A DNA stretch of 60,000 bases from Membranipora membranacea (taxonomy: Eukaryota; Bryozoa; Gymnolaemata; Cheilostomatida; Membraniporidae), in assembly GCA_914767715.1 (NCBI GenBank), contig OU612072.1, positions 20,710,001-20,770,000 on the forward strand. The letters run 5' to 3'. Of the stretch, positions 21,592-33,043 are shown piece by piece (position 1 is the first letter of the stretch; the number at the start of each line of letters is the position of its first letter). The notes beneath the pieces were generated by a model. That model saw only the letters and a list, made by a program, of their open reading frames with translations. It was not told the origin of the DNA and made no database searches. The translations under genes and the position numbers were made by a program.

Positions 21592-23642
21592 GTGAGTTCT
21601 GAAACAAATCTAGAGAGATATGAGTCAGTTAGCATGTTATTGTGTTACTATGTCTGATGTCTAAATTACACACAAAAATCTTACGACACTATTGAGACAT
21701 AATGAGATTTGTCTGGAGTAAATTCTTCTCCTGGAGATCAACAAAGCTGATAGTGCTGGGCCTGAAACTATCAACCTTGTACTTTGTCTAACCTACCACG
21801 CCCTCCCCAGAACAGATTGGATTGATGGCGCTAATTAGCATGTTTCACTTTTCACTTGGCATGCTTTTTCAAGGTCATGTCTTGTCATGTCATGTCCAGC
21901 ATGGGCCTAGTTTGCAAATATAATTAGTGTCTGCACTGAAAAAATCTATTATGTGGATCTGTGACTGCACGACTGACATAATTTATCGAGTTAATCTAAA
22001 CCAAACTATGAGGAGCTTTACCGTGAAGACATGAGCTTGTAGTATCATAGAATTGATAGAGAGATGATACTGGGAGGATAGTGGTATGAAGAAATGGTTC
22101 AAACAGTGATCCTGGTTTCTTTGTTTCAACCTTCGTGTCTGGTTATTGTAAAAACCCAGTCAACTGCCTCAAACCTATTTTATAGAGAGAGTTTTTGGTT
22201 GACGCGTTTCTGATTTTTGATACAGCATGAGTACACAACTCAAAATTGAAATGATTTTTTTGTTATCACTTGCGTTGCATCATGAGAAAATTGATTTAAT
22301 CAAAATCTTCTCCTCATTAACCGATTATGCTTACATGGATGGCATGAGACAACTCACTCATGCCCTGTCTGTATAATACAGGTAGAATTTGTTAAAAATG
22401 TAAAAATTTGAACAGCATTTTGATCATAAATGTTGAGCATCTTCACTTAACGTGATATATCGCCTTTTTCAGTTTCTCAGTAACTATTTGTCCCATCTCA
22501 AAAATTCCATCACTGATGCGATGCCAGTAGTCTGACTTATGTTAAATGACGCAATTTTTTTTAAACCGCATGTTTCTTACTTGATTAATTGAACATGAAC
22601 TAAAATACATTGAAAACATATAGGCAGCAAAGGGCAAAATGATGCAGTAAATTACATTATGCAAAAGCGTGATGAAAATCTATGGAGTATTAAATGCAAA
22701 GCACATTGTGTACAACAATTGATCACCTCTTTTGGGTGATTGCTTAGCATTGCTAGAGAAATGTTTATGCTCGTAACTTCTCAACTATTGAATTTATCAT
22801 CAAACGCCAATGACAAAAACCTCGGAAATACTCTCTAGGTTAATGGAAGCTAATGTGTATAACATGTTCTTTAACCTATTTTCAGCTTTTTGGCTGGAGA
22901 GGAGTGCATGTTTTGGACCAAATAAAGCTGGTTTAGCCTCAAAAATCCAAATATCTCAAGATGTAAAGCCATAATCAACAATCACTTCGATCAAAACCTA
23001 GACCATCTCCTGCTGTTCATCATGCTTATAACAAATTTGACTGACATCTTTCTGAATTTCTGAATTTTGGCTGGAAAATTTTGAACTAAATTAGTTAAAA
23101 TTTCGATTAATTATTTGTTACAGTTGTGACAACGAGGATCTGTAATGTGGTAAGATTATTGATTGAAGTGACAGTACAAGACCAAATTGGTATAATAAGT
23201 TGGAAATTTCAGTTTCTGCATTATTTGGGTCGCATGTAATGAGGGGTCAGAGATGGCCCTATTACTACTGCAAAAATAAATTTCAAGTCTCAAAGACAGG
23301 AGGCCTAAAATCATAAAGTTTCACTAAAATGTCACTCCTCTAGTTAGTGCCATGGCTCCTCTATGCGGTGAAAGCATAAACTAATAAAATACCTCAAAAA
23401 CAAGGCACAAAGTGCTCAATTTAAAAAGGGCACTTTTTGCCCCAAAATAAACTTCCAGATTCCAGAGGTCAGTGCGACTCAACGTCAAATATTTGTGAGG
23501 TTTCAGCTGTGAAAATAACTATAAGACATGATCTCCGTTACAATATTAAAAAGTTTTAAAAAGCAATATATCACGTAATAGTTATCCCTTGATTATAGAG
23601 GTTTATTCATGACCATTTTTATTTTGTTTCATCTTATTACAG
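21592..23642 (+). other. Predicted intron 1 of the LRR gene
   Basis: AT-rich and without recognised repeats or exons. It begins GTGAGT and ends in a pyrimidine-rich ATTACAG. The size (about 2 kb) is typical of the other introns here. Confidence 0.35.
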
Positions 23643-23898
23643 GATACTGGGTAGCTTGGGAGGAGCAGGGTGACAGTAACTGGGATGATCCTGATGTCCG
23701 GAAACAAACCTGGACACGATTATTAGGAATCTGTAGAAAGCTGACTCTAGTAGAGCTGGAGAGTGAGACAGCTTCAGCTGGTCAGATAGCTTTATACTTT
23801 ATTGATGATGTACCTGCAGTGTTATGTATAAGGCTATCTAAATCAGTGAAATGGCTGATACTTAAACAAATAAAACAAAGTAGCCTTAAAAGCCTGAG
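23643..23898 (+). CDS. LRR gene: exon preceding the LRR cassettes
   Basis: Acceptor ATTACAG precedes 23643, and a donor GAG|GTTAGT follows 23898. Length is 256 nt, with one-base phase in and two-base phase out. The frame reads YWVAWEEQGDSNWDDPDVRK, then WTRLLGICRKLTLVELE, and ends AVLCIRLSKSVKWLILKQIK followed by QSSLKSLR. The end already looks like the first strand and turn of a leucine-rich repeat, and the outgoing phase is the one used by every LRR exon downstream. The N-terminal half is not a domain I recognise. The frame stays open into the intron as far as 24073, so an unspliced reading is also possible. Confidence 0.55.
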
Positions 23899-24155
23899 GT
23901 TAGTAAGCTCAGTTATTGATAAGAATTACTTTAATTTGAGATCTAATTTTGATCCAAAAAAATCTCTCACATATTCCCCCTTCAGAATAATGCTGACTTT
24001 ACTGTTAAAATCAGTACCAAGTTTGCATGCAGAGTTTGATCAAACCATGTTAGTCACCATTCTCCAAGGGTAGGAAAATTGATGTGAGGTTCTAGTGTAG
24101 GCTCTAATGCGATTGAAATACTTGAAGTATGTATATCTGTATTGGTATGTTATAG

Positions 24156-24296
24156 GTTATCAGAGATGACATCACTGAAGCGTCTATATGTTAGCTTGTA
24201 TGATGGTGATGAGCTGAATCAGCGTTTATCCACACTAACTGCAGATCTGGTATCTCTGACTCTGAGGAACTGTTATCTGATTAAGATGCCTGACAG
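24156..24296 (+). CDS. LRR exon 1 (47 codons, two LRRs)
   Basis: The acceptor TTATAG and donor CAG|GTAAAT frame 141 nt, a multiple of three with two-base phase at both ends. The translation contains MTSLKRLYVSLYDGDELNQR followed by LSTLTADLVSLTLRNCYLIK and MPD. Leucine spacing fits two LRRs of about 24 residues (LxxLxLxxNxL pattern, with C in place of N in the second). It is two codons shorter than the later 147-nt exons, so it is the most diverged cassette. Confidence 0.7.
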
Positions 24297-24448
24297 GTAA
24301 ATATATCATTAATATAAGCAGAATGTTAGATTACCATGTCATCTCATTATATACTAATGACTATGAATCTTATATAATACAGACCATCTGTAACCTCCTA
24401 TTAAACTTACTATGGTACATATTCTGTGTGGGCTATTTAAGTTGTCTA

Positions 24449-24809
24449 AAGCTGCGTTTACACAAATTATGAATCCGCTCTATGATCATTGTCTGTCAAC
24501 ATGTCAACGATACACTATTTACACACTGTTCATGCCTAACCGATTTCAACACAAACTTCCAACCTAACTTGTCTCTGATTGGCTAGTGAGACAACTAGAA
24601 TCACTGCTGCGCTGTTATTGGCTGAACCATTCATAATCGTTAAGATTTTTTTCGTTCACTTGTGACATTGTCACAAGTGAATGATTTTGAACAATACAAG
24701 TTTAAACAGTGATTAAAACACAGAATAACTGTTTACACGGTCAGTCAAATCTGTGACCTGTGTCGGAGTTGTTATTTTAGCCGATTTGTCGCACGTGTAA
24801 ACGCAGCTT
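24449..24809. mobile_element. MITE with TA target, 15-17 bp TIRs (361 bp)
   Basis: AAGCTGCGTTTACAC at 24449 is matched by GTGTAAACGCAGCTT ending at 24809, each flanked outward by TA. The first bases also allow a TTAA-type reading. No coding frame. A lone right end of the same family (GTGTAAACGCAGCTTTAATG) occurs at about 37593-37612, within the duplicated block. Confidence 0.65.
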
Positions 24810-26226
24810 TAATGTTGATTTTTTAATCTTGCATGTGATCTTTGTATCGAAAGTGAATAAAGTGTTTGGTCAATCAAGGGAGACAACCCTGAACTCTATA
24901 TAGTTATAGTTTGGTGTAAATATGGACAATTTCTAAAATTTCTCGGCTCCTTGCTAAAAAAATTCAAGATTTTAAGTCCTCATACTTAGTTCCATACAAA
25001 AGATGCCATTCAAATGCTGCAATGCCAAAAAAATTCAAGTGTCCACCAACTGTCCACATAGCATAGGACAACCCCAACGAATAGCGTGAAAGTTCATGAT
25101 CCCTTTTGCCTTCAGCGCAAAGCCTAAACGCAGGCAAATTGGATCATGCTTGATCTAGAGAGTAGTACAGTGTTGCTGATATATTTGCAAATCAACCAAC
25201 CAGAATCTTCTTTACAGTTACATTTGCCTATTTGGCCGGTCACCCTGACGATATTACTATTTTATATCTTTACCAAAGTCTTAAATTCCCATTTATCTTT
25301 TTCCAGTGTCATTGTTAGAAATTTTATTGAATGAAGAGTCAGTTTTTGTACTTGTTCATTCTTTTGCAACATGAATGGGTATGGGATACAATCATCAATA
25401 GGAGCAGCCTAATTAGCAATTTTCAAATTCAAAATCCAGTATCAAGTATTTGAGTTTCTCATGATGTCAGGTCAAATGCTGCCATCAGTCAGTGGATCAA
25501 TTAAGACAATTTGCATTGCATTACTCAGTTTCTTGAGGATTTATTACCCCATTACTTTTCTTTTCGTCTGTTTGCTAAGCATTTGAGCTTTTCTTGATCT
25601 CGTGCCAAATGCTGCCATAGCTCGGCAGCAGCCAATTGATTCCATAAAAAACCTTCAGTCTAGCTCACCATGCTTGAAAACCCCTACAAACCTAAATACA
25701 TTGAATTCCAGCATGTTTAAAATTTTGACAAAAATAAGCCAGTGTGTTGCAAATTAAATAAGCTTACCCGTATAACCAAATCGAGCAACTCTTTTTTTTA
25801 ATCCGAATTCACTACTGTAACAATTTTTTTTCGAGTTGCTCTCTCTTGACAAATGGATATACCCAGACTGAACAGTAATATGCAAAAGGTTTTTATGCAT
25901 TGCGCTGCTGGGAAATTTTTGATAGCTATAGAAACTTTGTTTGTTTTTGTACTTCATCATTTTTGTACATTATTTATGTATTTTTATTGTTTAAGCAGCC
26001 AAAGCTCCTTATTTAACTCTGTAAGACGAATTCCGAAGTCTGGTCCATTTTCCTGCATTCAGAGTTGCTCTCCTATGAGTTCAACTTTAATACAAGAGAA
26101 TAATGGATCAAACTTGATCTGAGAATACACTGCATTTTAGGGAGTTCCTGTGAGGCGAAGAAATCAGAGTAACTCTGGGCTATCCGAAAAATAACTGTAT
26201 AAGAAATCATATTTTCTTTTCTCCAG
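24785..26226 (+). repeat. Intron module, copy X of dispersed duplication
   Basis: From about 24820 ('ttttttaatcttgcatgtgatctttgtatcg') to about 25620 this stretch is repeated at 37800-38945 with high identity and several indels. The part 25980-26226 leading into the LRR exon is repeated at 39790-40051. The duplications therefore copy intron plus following LRR exon. Confidence 0.8.
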
Positions 26227-26373
26227 CATTACTAACATGTCCTCACTGAAAGAGCTTGACTTGCACGGTAGCAAACTAAGTGGAGATATTCAGCTGAGTC
26301 AGACATTGTCAACACTCACTAATCTGGAGATACTGCACCTGGTCGGCTGTGAGCTGACTAAAATCCTTTACAG
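26227..26373 (+). CDS. LRR exon 2 (49 codons, two LRRs)
   Basis: Acceptor TTCTCCAG, donor CAG|GTAATG, length exactly 147 nt, two-base phase at both ends. The frame reads ITNMSSLKELDLHGSKLSGD, then IQLSQTLSTLTNLEILHLVG and CELTKILY. Two LRRs of 24-25 residues are visible: LKELDLHGSKL and LEILHLVGCEL. LRRs stack into solenoids that bind proteins or other ligands. Because the exon is symmetric, adding or skipping it keeps the reading frame. Confidence 0.75.
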
Positions 26374-26955
26374 GTAATGACACCAATTGGCCTAAACCTC
26401 AGTATATTCATCTTCACCTACTGTTATCATAATCCAGGACAAGGTATATGAAAGTTTATCTTCAACAAACCAACATGAATATAATTATTAAATTGTTTGG
26501 GAGTCGTGTCATCACTTAAAACTGTCAAATGATTTCTCCGGAGAACTAGTTATGCGTTCAATTGTCCGACGAATAAAAAGTGAATCTAAATTTTTGTCAA
26601 AGACAGTCATCATATATGCTGAAAATTATTTAGGTTTTTTTATTTCCCTGTTTTAGTGTTGGGTATTGAATGCTAAACTGCAACAGTTTTTTTGCACTGC
26701 TCGGGCTAACTGTAGATGTAATGATAGAATCTGACTTCTTTCCTGATGATATTACTGGTTGTTGGCGTCGTGTTATATAGCTGTAGCATACATCCACTTG
26801 ATTGGTCTTTATTAGTTTGTTTTTGAGAACTGTTGAGGACATCGTAATAATGGTGCTTTAAAATCAATCAGGATGGATTTTAAACATCCCCTGGGTTTAG
26901 CATCTAGATATTGTGTGACTGCGCCAAGAGTAAGCAGTTGAACATCCTCTGTATA
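26374..26955 (+). other. LRR intron, nothing further recognised
   Basis: AT-rich intron between the 26227 exon and the start of the 4.4-kb duplicated unit. Only motif-free short frames. Confidence 0.4.
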
Positions 26956-27539
26956 TCGGCTTTGGAGATATGGTTAGGATCTTTGATAAACAGACCGAAA
27001 TGTTTAGGCTGAAGTCTCCCGAGGCATACTAATATACAAAAGAAAGTGATGTTAGGCACAGCTTTTACTAAATTACACGTCATGATGACTTCGAAACATC
27101 TCTAAACGCAGGTTGACAACTTCCATGTTGTGAACAACATTAAAAGCAATGAAATGAATGTCTCTCAGTGTCATCCTGATAAAAAGAAACTAGGCCCAAT
27201 GTAAGAGAGTTATCAAATTGTGGATATTCGAATATAACTGAATGACATTGGTTGCTTCCATCCTCTTTATACCTGATGGTCACCTGAAAGTTGCTGTACT
27301 ATTTTCAATTGTCCACAGTAAATCACTGTCTACAATTAATTTGTTTCACTCATTCAGCATAGTCACTGATTACTATAGTTTATTTCCTTTGGTGGATAAT
27401 TCATAATGTTGTATAATTTTTTCATTGGATGCTCCCGAACTGACCCCAGTCTGTGACTATGATTAAATTTGAACCTAGATTGAGTTTTATGCAGTTTGTC
27501 TGTCTTGAGAAGTTTGCCCTTTTCCCTTCACTTGATAGC

Positions 27540-27830
27540 CGGCTAGCTCGCCCGATCTCCTACCCAGGAGAAAATCCCAGGTAGAGAGGGTCCAAGGTGA
27601 AAAAATATTGATACTGGCTGATAGTCTTTGTGTTTGGTGGGGCAAGCAACCCTATGGATTGGTCGGATTCGGGCTTTCTTGCATTCAACTGGAATTTCTG
27701 ATGTAGATTGCATCAAAATTTAATATTCATCAAGATGCAAGCAAACATCTTCTTCACCCTCCATTGAGATCAATGTCTGGAAGTCTTCAGAAGATGTTGA
27801 TTTCTCAACATCCAACTTATACATGAGATG
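27540..27830 (-). pseudogene. LINE reverse-transcriptase fragment, minus strand (unit A)
   Basis: In the minus frame, the equivalent of the unit B frame at 31990-32271 reads ..KKARIRPIHRVACPTKHKDY and QPVSIFFHLGPSLPG. The 'PIHK..DYRPVSILP' pattern is the N-terminal entry to a non-LTR reverse-transcriptase domain. It is broken by at least one stop. Confidence 0.5.
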
Positions 27831-28079
27831 GGATTTCTCCCAGAGGCTCCAAATGCATATCATACTCCAGTATTTGAACAGATGGTAGAGGCAACGCCCT
27901 GAGATTTTGAGTTTCTAAACTCATCTCTGCTATGGCGTATTATTCAACGAGTCATAAACAACAGCGATCTGTGGGCTGGTTGCTAAATTTTAGTATAGGT
28001 TTAAATACTGTACTCAATGGTTAAACTGGCAAACAGACAACAATTGTAGATAGCTGTGTGAGTTCAGCCTGTCACTCCG

Positions 28080-28440
28080 AGCGCCCACTCAGCTCCAAGG
28101 TAGCCCTCCCAAACACAAAGACCATCGGTCAGTGTCAATATTGTTTCACCTTGACAAGCGTTACTGAGGAGGTTATAATAAAATAAATGAGTTCCAAATT
28201 AACAGAGCTAATAGATCCATTTTTGTTACAAGCCGAACATTGGGACAGTCCGTTGACGCCTCCATCAAACTGCTTGATGATTTCACATCAGAGCTTGACA
28301 ACCATAATGTAAAAGTGGCGCATTGGACTTTTCAGAGGCATGCAATCGACTGCAACCTTCAGCATCTTATTATCAATGTCTAATTCAGATTTCACCACTC
28401 TCTGTTATGAACAAATGTCAATATTTTGTTGGAACCTTGC
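28080..28440 (+). pseudogene. LINE reverse-transcriptase fragment, plus strand (unit A)
   Basis: Homologous to the better-preserved copy at 32520-32890. Here the frame in the 'QFAY' part is disrupted, and the later piece reads MDFSEACNRLQPS, close to the RT motif A signature 'DFSKAFD'. Frameshifts and stops make it inactive. Confidence 0.55.
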
Positions 28441-28442
28441 AG

Positions 28443-28589
28443 CATTTCAAAGATGGTATCACTGAAGGAGCTGAATGTCAGCAAAAAGGATCTGAGTACA
28501 GATAATCAGTTGAGTGATAAGCTATCAGGACTTACAAGACTAGAGAAACTGGATTTGAGTGATTGTCTTCTGGTCAAGTTACCTTCAGG
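28443..28589 (+). CDS. LRR exon 3 (unit A, 49 codons)
   Basis: Acceptor TTGCAG, donor AGG|GTATGT, 147 nt, same two-base phase as the other cassettes. The frame reads ISKMVSLKELNVSKKDLSTD, then NQLSDKLSGLTRLEKLDLSD and CLLVKLPS. Two LRRs are visible. The sister exon in unit B (32897-33043) differs at about ten residues, clustered in the variable positions after the LxxLxL strand (SKKDLSTDN against SLNNLRADD; DLSDCLLVK against DMLGCDLVE), with the scaffold leucines unchanged. This is consistent with divergence on the solenoid surface. Confidence 0.72.
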
Positions 28590-30711
28590 GTATGTTCAGT
28601 TTGTTTGTTTGATTATGCTATTGAAATAACACATCGAAAACTATATTGCATGTATGTATGTATGCGTTTTGATTTTCAAATTTTTGGAATTGTGCTCACC
28701 CACAAGTGAGAAGTGTCAGAATCAATCCGAAAGGTAAACACTGGCTACCACAATGTAATGCAATCTGAATGCCTTTCAGTTCTCGATGGAAATTGTTTCC
28801 AAGAACCATCTCACATCAATCTCTGTTACATTTTATAAGGAATCAATCTAATTTTGGCAAACTCAATGTTTAGACCACTGTCAAGAAAATGGTTACATCA
28901 CTTCCAGAGATTGATGGAATGTGTTTAAATTTTAAAAACTATACTACCTTCAAAACATTCATGGAATTTGAAAATGCCGAATAACGGCGCCATAATGTGG
29001 AGTCGATATACTAGATATCAGAGTGTTTACCATCATAAAGGTAAATTTATCCCCAATGAGTAGGGCAGCTGCCATTCAGTTTTGTAATATCATAACTGGC
29101 TGGCAGTAGAATTGCTGATATTAAATCAGTGAAAATTGCCTCCGTTCAGAAGCTATACTATAGTAGCGTCCAGCAAAGTAAAATTACAAATTTTAAATTA
29201 CGACCCCATCAAAAAGTTGTAAATGTTGTCAGAAAATCAGGCTCAGGCGATACTAACAGGCGTATCTTCGCAGTGCAAATAAAATCAAGAATTTTTCAAA
29301 ATATATTTAGATTTCAGTGACGACAGAATGGACGGAACAGCAGTATCAAACTTTTCACACCAAGAGATCAAAATTTAATCCCTGGGTTGACTTGATCACA
29401 AAGTATAATCATCAAAGTTTGCAAAGTTTGACACGTGTAAGATTAACACCTGAGCAGCAAGCATTGAAATCATTATCCTTTAAAATGTGATCTGGAGTTT
29501 AACTCGGGATGATGGATTCCTGTTTTTAATTCATTCAAACAAAGCTGCATTAAACATATAATTATGGTTGTGCTGTTTGCCTTCCTCCTGAAATCCAAAA
29601 TGATCGCCGCTGACCTAAGTCATTGATGGAATTGAACTCAAGAACTGTAGAAACATTGTCCATTATCATACAGTTTGTCAATACAATTCCGACCTATATC
29701 AATATGGATCGATGATATTTTTACCGCAAAAGGAGTCAAAAACTTTGTATCAATGTAAATGTTGTATACAAGATGTCTACTAAGCAAGAATATCCAATTT
29801 GTGGTGGAAGTTGAAAACATTAGATGATAACTCAACATGTAACCGGCATGGTATTTTGTGGAAGATATCAGCCCTAACTCCATTGTGTGTACAAATGAAA
29901 TTCAAAACTCAATGCTGTGTATTGACATGAATTTTGCCAGAGTTAAATGAAGCCTATTTCCTGGGAAAATTTATGCTATTCACGCAGTAAAACCTGGTTG
30001 TTTTGTCTTTAGCTATCAACAATGTTTAATATTGAGATTTTTTTTTATTTGGACACAAAGAACTCAAATTTGGGCTGTCTGACTGTATTCTTGCCAGTAG
30101 TTAATTGTTGTAGCTGTAATTATAGGAATTAAGGATATACTTAGATCCATTGCCTATGATAATTATTGTGCATAAACATGGATTAGGTCCCACTACAACT
30201 ACTATAGGTTTTCAGGGATTATCAACTGTTACGCTGCAAATGCCAACACCACTAAACAAATTATAATCACTCAACCAAGGATAAAAGTGAATTTCGGCAA
30301 TAGTACTTGACAGCCTTTATGAAAATCAAAAAAAGGTATGGCTACTATTTCACTGGCTGTGAATGGGATTGATTTCATCAAACAACTGCAGGATAGTGAT
30401 TGCAAATTTGAGAGCTGAATCTGCTGAATGTAAATTTGGCAGTCCTCAATACTGATAAGGCCTGCCATAGTTTGTTATCGGCAACTTTTTTGACTTCAGC
30501 TTAATACCTATCAAGTGGCAAGGTTGTTGGGATGTGGTGAACGGCCATACACATTCATGAATTTATGGAAGGCACATTGGTCATCATCATCAGTTTAGAT
30601 TATCCTGAGCAACAACTATCCAAACATGTACTTTGCCCAGTGAATATGAGAATACAGGTTTTAGTTATGTGCTTTCTTTATTTATGTTTCTAAAATTCTG
30701 TGAAAATTACG

Positions 30712-30872
30712 AATATAAAACAGGTATGTGAATAAAACAGGTAGGCTATTAAAACAGGTAGGGTAATAAAACAGGTAGGCTAATAAAACAGGTAGGGTAA
30801 TAAAACAGGTAGGCTAATAAAACAGGTAGGGTAATAAAACAGGTAGGCTAATAAAACAGGTAGGCTAATAAA
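30712..30872 (+). repeat. 17-bp minisatellite (taataaaacaggtaggc), about 10 copies
   Basis: Alternating 'ggc' and 'ggg' ends in adjacent units suggest a 34-bp higher-order period in the middle. The sister array in unit B (35150-35225) has only four to five copies. Confidence 0.92.
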
Positions 30873-31989
30873 CTAGTGTACACACCTTTAAAAAGTTGAA
30901 TTAAAAATTCATGTAAAGTTATGTAAAATTTTCATGAGATATAATGTCATCACTTTTGAATTTTTTTAACCATCCTGCTATAAATGACAAGTGCAAGGTC
31001 ACCAGCTTTAAAAGTTATACACACTTGTAGGTTCTCAAGATGCTCACAAATTCTCAGAAAGTTTAGGAATCTTATGAAAACATGACTTTTGATTTTTGAA
31101 CCTCAACCGTAGGCTCCAAGACAGCAATAGAGGCAGTTTGGAAATTATATCCAATCTCAAGAGATCTAGTAGTATAAGGCATTCATTTCAGTTCATTTTT
31201 GTTGCGCAGTTCTCATGGCCATCATCTCATTTACTCTTTTGCTTCCGGCTTCAGCAGAGGAGATATACCTGGGAAGCCCTTTTCAGGGCACCGTGTATTT
31301 TTAAGCTCAGAGTTGAAATCCTTTATGGCCAGTGTGATGCCCATAAGATCCCTATATAGATCGTAGATCGGCTTTGGAGATATGGTTAGGATCTTTGACA
31401 AACAGACTGAAATGTTTAGGCAGAAGTTTCCCGAGGCATACTAATAGATAGAAGAAAGTGACGTTAGGCACAGTTTTTACTAAATTACACATGATGATGT
31501 CAAAACGTCAAATAATATGGGTGTTGCCCCATCTCTAAACAAAGTTTAACAACTTCCATGTTGCGAACCAGATTAAAAGCAATGAAAATGATTTTTTATG
31601 AGTCTCAGTGTCATCCTAATAAAAAGAAACTAGGGCCAATGTAAAGTAGCTATCAAATTGTGGATATTCGAATATAATTGTACTAAATGACATTGAAGTT
31701 GCTGCCATCCTCTTAATACCGGATGGTCGCCTGAAAATTGCTGTTCTGTTTTCAATTGTCGGCAGTAAATCACTATCTACAATTAATTTGTTTCACTCAT
31801 TTAGCATAGTCACTGATTACTATAGTTGATTTCCTCTGGTGGATAATTCATAATGTTTTATAATTTTTTCATCGGATGCTCCCAAACTGACCCATGTCCG
31901 TGACTATGATTAAATTTGTACCTAGATTGAGTTTTATGCAGTTTGCCCGTCTTGAGAAGTTTTCCCTTTTCCCTTCACTTGATAGCCGG

Positions 31990-32271
31990 CTAGCTCGCCC
32001 GATCTCCTACCCAGGAGAGAATCCCAGGTAGCGAGGTTCCAAGGTGAAACAATATTGACACTAGCTGATAGTCTTTGTGTTTGGTGGGGCAAACAACCCT
32101 ATGTATTGGTGGGATTTGGGCTCTCTTGCATTTAACTAGGATTTCCGATGTAGATCGCATCAAATTCAATATGTAATTGAGAGGCAAGCAAACATCTTCT
32201 TCACCATCCACTGAGATCCATGCCTGGAAGTCTTCAGATGATGTTGACTTCTCAACATCCAACTTATACAT
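31990..32271 (-). pseudogene. LINE reverse-transcriptase fragment, minus strand (unit B)
   Basis: A 93-codon frame contains KRAQIPPIHRVVCPTKHKDY followed by QLVSILFHLGTSLPGIL. This resembles the 'a+i.PIHK....DYRPVSILP.l.KilE' entry of non-LTR reverse transcriptases. It is truncated: no catalytic motif follows on this strand. The plus-strand RT piece 300-600 bp away is in the opposite orientation, so the two pieces are not one intact copy. Confidence 0.5.
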
Positions 32272-32519
32272 GAGATGGGATTTCCCCCAGATTATGAGGC
32301 TCCAAATGCATATCAGAATCCATTATTTGAACAGATGGTAGAGGCAACGTCCTGAGATTTTGAGTTTCTAAACTCCTCTCTGCTATAGCGTATAATCCAA
32401 TGAGTCATAAACGACAGTGATCTGTGGGCTGGTTGCTACAGTTTAATATAGGTTTAAATACTGTACTCAATGGTTAAACTGGCAAACAGACAACAATTGT
32501 AGATAGCTGTGTGAGTTCA

Positions 32520-32890
32520 GCCTGTCACTCCGAGCACCCACTCAGCTCCAAGGTAGCCCTCCCATACACAAAGACCATTGGTCAGTGTCAATATTGTTTC
32601 ACCTTGACAAGCTTTACTGAGGAGGTTATAATAAAATAAATGAGATCCAAATTGACAGAGGTAATAGAGTCATCACAGTTTGCTTACAAGACGCACATTG
32701 GGACAGTTGACGCCTCAATAAAACTGCTTGATGATTTCACATCAGAGCTTGACAACCGTAATGTAAAAGTGGCGCATTGGACTTTTCAGAGGCATGCAAT
32801 CGACTGCAACCTTCAACATCTTATTATCAATGTCTAATTCAGATTTCACCACTCTCTGTCATGAACAAATTTCAATGTTTTGTTGGCACC
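32520..32890 (+). pseudogene. LINE reverse-transcriptase fragment, plus strand (unit B)
   Basis: The frame from 32640 reads MRSKLTEVIESSQFAYKTHI, then GTVDASIKLLDDFTSELDN. This is the 'i..sQFAYr.g.sT.DAli.ll' region of non-LTR reverse transcriptases. A frame change then gives MDFSEACNRLQPS, close to motif A (DFSKAFD). The F(Y)xDD motif is absent. The fragment runs directly into the intron sequence before the LRR exon at 32897, so it forms part of the duplicated module. Confidence 0.62.
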
Positions 32891-32896
32891 TTGCAG

Positions 32897-33043
32897 CATT
32901 TCAAAGATGGTATCACTGAAGGAGCTGAATGTCAGTCTCAACAATTTGAGAGCAGATGATAAGTTGAGTGATAAGCTATCAGGACTTACAAGACTAGAGA
33001 AACTGGATATGCTTGGTTGTGATCTGGTCGAGTTACCTTCAGG
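32897..33043 (+). CDS. LRR exon 4 (unit B, 49 codons)
   Basis: Acceptor TTGCAG, donor AGG|GTATGT, exactly 147 nt, two-base phase at both ends. The frame reads ISKMVSLKELNVSLNNLRAD, then DKLSDKLSGLTRLEKLDMLG and CDLVELPS. Two LRRs. The asparagine of the LxxLxLxxNxL consensus is restored here (SLNNL) compared with unit A. The frame is intact and both splice sites are kept after duplication, so the exon may still be used. Confidence 0.72.

Larger units (their letters stand above)
26956..31367 (+). repeat. 4.4-kb direct tandem duplication, unit A
   Basis: Starts at 'tcggctttggagatatggttaggat' and matches unit B (31368 onward) base for base over nearly its whole length, with scattered substitutions and small indels. 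It contains reverse-transcriptase relics in both orientations, an LRR exon, and a 17-bp minisatellite. The period from 26956 to 31368 is 4412 bp. Confidence 0.92.

Noticed and set aside
30712-30872. CRISPR-like array
   Set aside because: Units are contiguous 17-mers without unique spacers in a eukaryotic intron; it is a minisatellite.
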